From Costus lasius (taxonomy: Eukaryota > Streptophyta > Magnoliopsida > Zingiberales > Costaceae), in assembly GCA_027563935.2 (NCBI GenBank), contig CM050449.1, positions 90,434,371 through 90,498,370 of the forward strand: a DNA stretch of 64,000 nucleotides, in the 5' to 3' direction. Each line of letters begins with the position of its first letter. The first letter of the stretch is position 1. Below the pieces are notes generated by a model that searched no databases, was not told the DNA's origin, and saw nothing but the letters and a program-made list of their open reading frames with translations. Made by a program: the position numbers and the translations under genes. This document shows, piece after piece, positions 58,301 through 64,000 of this stretch.

Positions 58301-59186
58301 GAAAGATTTAGGAGAAGCAGCCTATGTATTAGGTGTGAAGATCTACAGGGATAGATCTAAGAGGCTTCTCGGGCTGTGCCAGAGTACTTACATCGATAAA
58401 GTCCTGGAAAGATTTCATTTAGAGAATTCTAAACGAGGATATCTTCCAGTCAGACATGGTCTGAGTCTTTCGAAGAGTCAGTGTCCACAAACACAGACTG
58501 AGAAAGATGAAATGGACAATACGCCTTATGCTTCGGCTATTGGATCCATTATGTATGCGATGTTGTGTACTCGCCCAGACGTTGCTTACGGGTTAAGCGT
58601 GACCAGTCGTTTCCAAAGTAATCCAGGTCAGGCACACTGGATTGCAGTCAAGAATATTTTAAAATATCTGCGGAGGACCAAAGATATGTTCTTCATATAT
58701 GGTGGTCAGGAAGAACTCAGTATTGAAGGATTCCAGTCTGACCAGGATGATTTCCGATCGCAATCAGGCTATGTTTTTAGCTTGAATGGAGGAGCAGTGG
58801 TGTGGAAGAGTTTCAAACAGTCAACTGTTGCTGATTCCACAACAGAAGCCGAGTATGTTGCAGCCTCGGAAGCATCCAAGGAGGCAGTGTGGATTCGTAA
58901 GTTCGTGAGAGAACTTGGTGTTGTTCCTTCGAGTGCAGATCCTTTGGTTATCTTCTGTGATAACACTGGAGCAATCGCACAAGCAAAGGAACCACGGTCG
59001 CACCAGAAGTCCAAGCACATACAGAGACGGTTTCATTTGATCAGGGAGATCATAGATCGTGGCGAGATCAAAATCTGCAAGGTTCATACAGATGACAATC
59101 TGGCAGACCCGCTTACCAAGCCTCTGGCGCAGCAGAAGCATGAGAAGCACTGTAATAATATGGGTTTGAGATTTCTCAACCATTAG
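55320..59186 (+). CDS. copia Gag-Pol polyprotein, intact (element D)
   Basis: A 1288-residue uninterrupted frame starts at the first ATG after the leader. Gag occupies about residues 1-230. The zinc knuckle is CFHCGQLGHWKKDC at 240-253. The protease active site is DTA at Asp286. A pre-integrase HHCC region (LWHSRLGHINEKR) lies near 416-460. Integrase has Asp481 (HTDVCGP), Asp544 (RSDRGGEY) and Glu580 (NGVSERRN), with 35 residues between the last two, the DD35E spacing. RT has Asp882 (QMDVKTAFLNG) and Asp969-Asp970 (YVDD). RNase H has Asp1141, Glu1178 (TTEAEYVA) and Asp1214 (FCDNTGA), ending with HTDDNLADPLTKPL. The order integrase-RT-RNase H is Ty1/copia. All visible catalytic residues are present, so the element may be able to move. 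It is silent or active depending on host control, which the sequence cannot show. Confidence 0.97.
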   Translation: MNFNVRSLLEREKFAGPNFSDWFGHLKIVLKADRKLYVLETAIPPQPAPNAARAVREAYEKHVNDSIDVACLMLASMTPPLQRQHEDMSAIDMIANLKMLYAAQARTERYNLTKLFFQSKLAEGSPVGAHVLKMIGHKEALEKLGHTINQELAVDIILQSLPPSFDAFIINFNMNKIDCTPAELLNMLLTTEETLKGKPSTSVLMVPSTNKKKGKKGKTPVKSYSKALKQKVKRSKEYRCFHCGQLGHWKKDCKALQGDKRGSFASGSGIFVTEVMFSSSISWVLDTACGVHICSNVQELKRRRQVGQHEVDLRVGNGARVAAVAVGDYFISLPSGLVLELNSCYFVPSITKNIISIPALVRKGFSFECNISKCVLSYDNIVYATGSISNGLYMLDMECSIQKIDIKKAKNADDSTLLWHSRLGHINEKRIKRLHDHGLLGSFSYKEIDTCKACLMGKMTKSPFLNKGQRASGLLDLIHTDVCGPFSKHARGGYQYFITFTDDFSRYGYVFLMRHKSESFDKFKEFKNEVQNQLGRNIKALRSDRGGEYLSHTFTDYLKECGIISQLTPPGTPQWNGVSERRNRTLLDMVRSMMSQATLPYSFWGFALETAAKVLNRVPSKAVSKTPYELWYGKQPSLTFIRIWGCEAYVKKLASGKLESRSDKCIFVGYPKETKGYYFYDPKENKVFVARTAIFLEKEFLLQEASGREIKLDENPEEGQSDQAKLDEPEPEDQVIEQPEAQISREPRRSGRIRRQPERYDGVYIIDHDEPLTYADAVSGPESARWLEAMRAEMDSMSDNQVWDLVDPPPGVIPIGCKWIFKKKIDMDGNVVTYKGRLVAKGFKQIYGIDYDETFSPVAMFKSIRILFAIAAYYDYEIWQMDVKTAFLNGNLDEDVYMTQPEGFTNPSDRHKICKLKKSIYGLKQASRSWNIRFDESVTEFGFIKNKDDPCVYKRFSGSVITFLVLYVDDILIIGNDIPEMHAVKAWLRKCFQMKDLGEAAYVLGVKIYRDRSKRLLGLCQSTYIDKVLERFHLENSKRGYLPVRHGLSLSKSQCPQTQTEKDEMDNTPYASAIGSIMYAMLCTRPDVAYGLSVTSRFQSNPGQAHWIAVKNILKYLRRTKDMFFIYGGQEELSIEGFQSDQDDFRSQSGYVFSLNGGAVVWKSFKQSTVADSTTEAEYVAASEASKEAVWIRKFVRELGVVPSSADPLVIFCDNTGAIAQAKEPRSHQKSKHIQRRFHLIREIIDRGEIKICKVHTDDNLADPLTKPLAQQKHEKHCNNMGLRFLNH

Positions 59187-59206
59187 ATTAAGTGCAAGTG
59201 AGAGAT

Positions 59207-60878
59207 TGTTGGGGTATGCCCTTAAGCCTAATGTTTGAGGCCTTGGGAATGTATCAGTATCATGTAATAAACTGTTATGTTTATAAAGGCATGGTTATTA
59301 TTCAGTTAGCTACATTGTCTGCTGCAATATATGTTCTTCTGAATAATGTCTCAAAGCTGTTCAGCTAGGCTGACAGGCTATAATGTCCTTAGTCGATGTA
59401 TCTTGGTGAACATGAGACAGCCTTGATATGGTTAAGACTAATATGTGTTCTAGTCTTATAGGATGCTTCGAGCATGGAATAAGATGTAGACTCATGGGTA
59501 CATTGGATGTACTGGACAGACCCTACTAGGATGTTCAATTGTTTGTCGCAATGTGAATAATCTTTGAATATGACAAGTGGCACATTTCCTCTGACTTGAG
59601 ATCACTTGTGTTTTCTAAATGATGATTGTCATTGTTTTGAGGTAGTTCAATATCATTTGAAACATAATGGTTATAGACTATCTTGGATAATGAGCTTGAG
59701 TCATGTTAGGGCACTAGTGATAGACATAGGATTGCCGTCTCCTTGTTTAAGGAGTGTGATGTTCTAAAGGGGCCCCCTGGATGAGATGATTGAGAAAGTG
59801 TATGGCCATACCCAGGTGACTGTGTTCATCTGATCTAATCATGCTCATCATATTGGAGCTACAAGCTTGACACGCTTGTCCAATAAGAACATCCAGTGGC
59901 AAAGGAAACATGTATGCCTAGTGATGTGGATTCACACTTGTGCTGTGTTTTGGGTGTAGTCTTGGAAGACTCTTTCCTTTATATCGGGAGACAGTGATGT
60001 GTTGCTAGATACCCCTCACTGATCGTGATAACGTGAGTTATCGTTACCGAAATTTAAAGGAAACCCTCAGGGTCGCACAATTTGATGATATGGCTTACTT
60101 AAGTCAGATCGAGTGGACTGAATTGTTCGGGTTCAGTTTAAAGGGATTTAATCTCTGATTGTGAGTGAGATCTGGTCTGATCATGTTTGATTGATTAGGG
60201 CTTGAGATCGGTAAGCTTCGATTGAGAGATTGGATGCTAGATCGATGAGATCAGGAGCATCAAGAGATCAACGGTCAGATCTGGAGCCTTAGGGTTTATT
60301 TGAGATCTGGACTTGATTGCTTGGCTTAATTGGTCTCTGGACCAAACCAATTTGAACCGGCTCGTTTAATGAGCGCATGGTTCAAGGGGAGAGGAGTTGG
60401 CGACATGTTCACTTGGCGTGAACGTTGGAGCGAAGTGTGGTGGCTATTTTTAGTAACCACGATCTCCACTTGGAGATGTTGTTCACGACCGAATAGAGTG
60501 CTCTCTATTCTCGCCTCTCGCCCATATTCCTCTTGACGCTTTCGTGTGTGGCGACACCTTGAAGGTAGAGGAGGATTCGGCCAAGAGAAGGACATCTCAT
60601 CTTTCCCTTTCACTCGACAAGGACCTCTTGGAACCTTGCTAGCACAAGGAGCACCAAGGGAGGAAGCAACATCATCTTGTGTGTGACGATTTGGAGGAGA
60701 GCTCTCTTGTTCTCTTGCTTCCAAGGCGCCTTCCATTATATGGCTTCGGTATGAGTTCATTTCATGCTTTAAAGTTGATCATAATACATGCTATGCGATT
60801 TTGAAAGCCCTAGATTCCGCTAGAATGTTATTGCGCCTCCTATTAGGGTTTTCGCCCCCCTTGTGTAGGGGACCTTCA
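59207..60878 (+). repeat. 3' LTR of element D (1672 bp)
   Basis: Same length as the 5' LTR and identical by eye except for two substitutions. It is preceded by the purine tract gtgcaagtgagagat and followed by GTACC. Confidence 0.96.
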
Positions 60879-60883
60879 GTACC

Positions 60884-61385
60884 ATTCCACACTCAAAATG
60901 CCTATTGGAATGTCCCCGTAGCAGCTAATATATGGTATGTCTTGCCACTTACCAATTGAATTAGAGCACAATGCATTTTGGGTCATCCGGATGCTAAACT
61001 TTGACTTGAAATCCACTAGTGAGAAGCGGCTACTACAGATTGATGAGCTTGATGAAGTGAGATTGAGCACCTACGAGAATGCATGTATCTATAATGAGCA
61101 CGCAAAGAAATGGCATGACCAGAAAATCTTGAGGAAGGATTTTAAAGAGGGGGACCAAGTCCTCCTATTCAATTCTCGGCTTTAACTCTTCCCGGGCAAG
61201 CTGAAGACACGATGGTTTGGACCTTTCACCGTCAAGAAGGTCTATCCTTTTGGGGCAATAGAGATCAATGATAGGGAATATGGAACGTTCATGGTTAATG
61301 GTCAGCGCTTGAAGCACTACTTTGTTCATGAACCACTTGAGAAGAAGAGCGTTGTTCGTCTTTCTGACCCCTCAGCTCCACCCTG
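60884..61385 (+). pseudogene. integrase C-terminus of remnant C
   Basis: Resumes the integrase frame beyond element D: PIGMSP-like start, SCHLPIELEHNAFWVIRMLNFD, ACIYNEHAKKWHDQKILRKDFKEGDQVLLFNSRL, a TAA at 61183, then LFPGKLKTRWFGPF and [20 protein letters not shown], ending at the TGA near 61384. This is the same C-terminal module as 10419-10721 in element A. Confidence 0.88.
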
Positions 61386-61428
61386 ACATGACACTAGGGT
61401 CAAGCCTAAGACTTTAAAATGGCGCTTA

Positions 61429-61445
61429 TTGGGAGGCAACCCAAG
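61429..61445 (+). other. conserved post-integrase hairpin (remnant C)
   Basis: TTGGG-AGGCAA-CCCAA, five-pair stem, about 45 bp after the integrase stop; compare 10359-10376 and 46159-46176. Confidence 0.6.
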
Positions 61446-61720
61446 TTTTCTTCTTTATTTTGCTAATTCTTTTGGTAGTTTACTCAATGGTATTTTCATT
61501 TGTTATGTTGTGATGGTATTTTAATTTCTTGATCACTTACTTGTCTTTTTCCTCTTTTGCTTACTTGTTGGAGCTTAATTCCATGTCTATCATTGTTCAG
61601 GGATGATCTGAGTGCTATTGGGGGTTAATCTCGTTATTTCTATAATTTCACAGTCGACCTAATGACGACAATCACACCCGTGACTTCTGGAGCCAGTTCT
61701 GCTTCCACTCCCACACCACA
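61446..61720 (+). other. post-integrase spacer of remnant C
   Basis: Pyrimidine-rich non-coding sequence like the spacer after integrase in related elements. It ends near 61720, where minus-strand gag sequence begins. Confidence 0.5.
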
Positions 61721-62520
61721 GTGTGTTTCTATTGGTATTCCTTCTGAAGGTTGAGTCTCCTTCCTCAAGTTTCAGACTCTCTTTCCCCATCATCTAGATT
61801 ATCCATCTTTGGATATTCCAACTGCTTCCCACTGCATATCATGATTGCATTACAGTGCTCCCTTGGATTCACTTCTAGTTGAGAAGGGAGTTTCCCCGAT
61901 GGTCTTTATGACAAGCTAGCTTGTTGAGCAACCTGGTGCTCAAGTATTTTGGAATGAGTGGTTAAGGCATCCATTTTTGAATTTAGTTGCCTAATGGATT
62001 GGTGATCCTGATTCTAGTTGTTTCGGTAAAAAAAAAGTTGGGATGATTTCTCCATCCCAAGTTGTAAGTGCTGAAAAATGGGTCATTCTGATTCCTCTGG
62101 TTTACATCAGACCGCATTAACCTAGTCTAAGGATACATCACCAAAAGAAGAAGGGGCCATTATCTAGCAGTCATAAGCACAAATGTCCAATAACTACACT
62201 AATCTCACAAGAAATTGAATTCACTGATGCTAAAGTAAAGTACATAGAGCTAAGTTGGTGTTAGATAGAATCTACCTTTGCTGCTAGCGAACTTAGCATA
62301 TCAAGGTCATGCTTACCTCCTCCTCTTGGTGGAATGCTTCTTTGGCTTATCCACTGGTAGTGGTTCAGAGGCATATCTTCCATCAAGCTCATAGTGTCAT
62401 CCACATTTTTTGTTCACGAGCGCTCCTCCCGCAGCTACATCAACAGTTAAACAAGTGTTATATAGGATCTTCCTCCCACATCTCCTCTTCTCATTGGTGC
62501 AACATACATGTTGTTGGCAC
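61721..62520 (-). pseudogene. gag remnant I
   Basis: The minus strand is homologous to remnant F gag. It contains an INTCLTVDVAAGGALV-like phrase near 62430, a decayed zinc-knuckle region near 62190 with the same flanking DNA as 32660-32720, a NNQNQ-like stretch, LNSKMDALTTHSKILEHQVAQQAS, RPSGKLPSQLEVNPREHCNAIM and YPKMDNLDDGERES. Many stops are present. It ends near 61720 at the phrase homologous to 34910 of F. Confidence 0.75.
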
Positions 62521-62522
62521 AG

Positions 62523-62805
62523 GTTGAGAAGAAGAAGATAAAAGGCATGGATCTTCCTCCTGAAGGCTAGCACCAGGAGTGGAAGGAAGAGATCTCAAGG
62601 AGCCCATGTGTGTGTGACTGTAGAGGATGTTCCTTTGGGGGTCAATGTCAACAAAGGCTTGCTTCTAAATTGCAAATAAGGTACTACTCTATAACATCCT
62701 CATGGTTTTCTCTCATAAGAACGTACTTGCATATCTGGAAAATCAATTTCGTGCCAACGCTTCTACTTCCACTTAAAATTTTAAAATTGGCTCGGGGTTT
62801 CCTAG
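62523..62805 (+). mobile_element. 3'-end fragment of an E/L-type copia LTR
   Basis: It resembles 37790-38067 of the E LTR: aggctagcacc.ggagtggaaggaagag, ccatgtgtgtgtgactg.agagg and the end ctcggggtttcctagca. It is diverged and rearranged in the middle. No primer-binding site or gag follows. Confidence 0.55.
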
Positions 62806-62820
62806 CATCGAACACTCTTT

Positions 62821-63113
62821 GAAAATAGTTCTTCTATTCAGAAATTAAATGTTCCAAATGTCCTTGGAAATTCTTGCTCCCATTGGACCATTTGTATTTA
62901 TATCTATGTACATCAGGATCCCGATTCATGGCTCTCCAGGTTCGAGAAATATGAGGATCAAACCATTTCTTCTTAGTCTTTTTCAAATTCGATAAATGTT
63001 GGTTGATCGTATATTTCATTATAGTTATATGATTCAGAGTATCATTTCCTATTTGATCCCTTTTGAATTCCATATTCGAAGTTGCAATCAGAACTATTCA
63101 TAAAAAAGAATCG
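62821..63113 (-). pseudogene. ycf1: nuclear plastid DNA: ycf1 fragment
   Basis: The minus strand encodes [42 protein letters not shown] and [15 protein letters not shown], a segment of Ycf1 (Tic214), a plastid inner-envelope import protein normally around 1700-1900 residues. Only about 95 codons are present. The 5' part (plus strand 63070-63106) is in another frame, consistent with a small indel near the IQRDQ region. The changes are scattered. It is an isolated transferred piece inside repeats and cannot be functional. Confidence 0.93.
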
Positions 63114-63134
63114 ATTAAAATTATTTAGGTCAGT

Positions 63135-63870
63135 GATATTACGCTAGTCTAAATTGAGGATAATATAGTTCGACTAGTTTAGGGCATTGTGATCTTTATA
63201 ATTACACTCACTTTATACTTGTGCTTTGATGACAATTTTTGATATGTTTGTGAACTTATAATCTTCCTAGTACATGCTAGTGATTTTATACTCATACTTG
63301 TTATCGATGCTTGTTTAACAGCAGGATAACCAATAAAGCCAATATAAGAAGTCAAACATCTTGTGACTATTCAATACAAAATCAATGGCCACTAATATTT
63401 TTTTCAATCAAACATCAATTTTGGAATGGCTTACAAAGCCAAGTTTCATTAAAAATATTAACTAGCTTCAATCCTTAATCACATGACAAACTTCATATGA
63501 TTCAATAAGTCCACTTTTCAAGTAAACATCAAGTTCCTTGTACATCCATCAAATTTCTATATTCGATACATGACAATTTGCTTCACATTTAATTAAATCA
63601 AACTGATTGTGAAAACATTCCATGAGAATTCAGACCAACATTCCATCATAACATATGCTAACATTTATGGTCAAAAGCCTAATCGTTGGCATTCAGACTT
63701 ATGTCGTGTTGCCTCAAAAGCTTAATCAAGATCCTGAGTTCAAGTTTAGGTTCCCACAAGCCTAGAATCTCACTCAAATACCAAATTTGTTACACCCTAC
63801 TCATACTACAAAATAGCTCCATTATTGTCATAATAGAGCTCTAGTGAGATGCAATTTTTAAAGAGGTTTA
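63135..63870 (-). repeat. dispersed repeat Y, copy 3, rearranged
   Basis: 63325-63870 on the minus strand matches copies 1 and 2 and extends further into the presumed LTR end (GGGTGTAACA, near 63785 on the minus strand) with a decayed TGGTAT..GAG site. Block B (63139-63285) is in plus orientation, opposite to its relation in copy 2. Confidence 0.72.
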
Positions 63871-64000
63871 TGCCAATCCTAATTTTGGGGAAGAATGAAA
63901 TTTATTGATAATCAAAATGCACTTAACTTGACGGAATCAAGGAGTTAGTCATCATGTCAATCTACAAATAACTGTTTGCAATGCTTTTGACCAAAAAGCA
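63871..64000. other. window edge, nothing recognised
   Basis: AT-rich. It may be further LTR of the repeat Y element, but no comparison copy is available in the window. Confidence 0.4.

Larger units (their letters stand above)
51849..60878 (+). mobile_element. copia element D, young and structurally complete
   Basis: 9030 bp with LTRs of equal length (1672 bp), termini TGTTGGGG...CCTTCA, perfect GTACC target duplication (51844-51848 and 60879-60883), an initiator-Met primer-binding site, a long leader, one open 1288-residue Gag-Pol and a purine tract (aagtgagaga) before the 3' LTR. The two LTRs differ at only two positions that I can see (near 52672/60030 and 52692/60050). It interrupts the integrase frame of remnant C exactly at WAY|RTIPFH. 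Confidence 0.96.

Noticed and set aside
62821..63113. A plastid genome segment, meaning the window would be organellar
   Set aside because: Only about 290 bp of ycf1 is present, diverged and surrounded by nuclear retrotransposons; it is a transferred fragment.

Overview
The window is nuclear DNA from a flowering plant, in a repeat-dense block made almost entirely of nested LTR retrotransposons. Supporting observations are Athila-like Ty3/gypsy and Ty1/copia polyproteins, primer-binding sites matching plant tRNA-Asp and initiator tRNA-Met, and a fragment of the plastid gene ycf1 inserted as nuclear plastid DNA. I found no intact host protein-coding gene. The only host-type gene candidates are a tRNA-Gln(UUG)-like gene at 2.9 kb and an unrecognised coding-like stretch at 21.2-22.1 kb. 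I cannot name the species. ycf1 is lost from grass plastids, which argues weakly against a grass. LAYOUT. 0.7-2.2 kb: 3' end of a Tork/Tnt1-like copia element on the minus strand. 2.9-5.2 kb: tRNA-Gln, a dispersed repeat (Y copy 1), a hAT-like terminus, about 190-bp tandem repeats, and the start of a 73-bp tandem array. 5.2-19.2 kb: a solo copia LTR (L, minus) that interrupts the 73-bp array and is itself split by a 12-kb Athila-like element (A, minus, 5946-17996). A has gag, protease, RT-RNase H, integrase and an Athila-type downstream ORF, all broken by stops and frameshifts. 19.2-24.0 kb: rest of the 73-bp array, Y copy 2, an in-frame 81-bp tandem repeat, and a minisatellite whose flanks match those of the 73-bp array. 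24.0-32.6 kb: minus-strand Athila-like pol remnant G, split by H (24124-32084), an initiator-Met-primed element with 2.1-kb LTRs and no RT. One H LTR carries a 1.37-kb CpG-rich solo LTR. 32.6-36.1 kb: plus-strand gag-protease remnant F, holding a solo LTR. 36.1-41.8 kb: truncated copia element E. 41.8-43.15 kb and 48.84-48.95 kb: minus-strand remnant J, split by the 5.7-kb non-autonomous element B (perfect CTTAT target duplication). 48.95-61.4 kb: plus-strand Athila-like pol C, split by the young copia element D (51849-60878), which has 1672-bp LTRs, a perfect GTACC duplication and one uninterrupted 1288-residue Gag-Pol. 61.7-64 kb: minus-strand gag remnant I, a copia LTR fragment, the ycf1 insertion, and a rearranged Y copy 3. 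HOW THE PARTS RELATE. Target-site duplications and broken reading frames order the insertions: the 73-bp array is older than L, and L older than A; G is older than H, and H older than the CpG-rich solo LTR; F is older than its solo LTR and than E; J is older than B; C is older than D. D is the only element that looks capable of encoding all its own functions. B and H look like passengers that would need proteins from relatives. The most interesting unexplained signals are a trio of covarying hairpins in the leaders of D and E, the short palindromes shared by several gypsy families, and two loci that share flanks but hold different tandem arrays.
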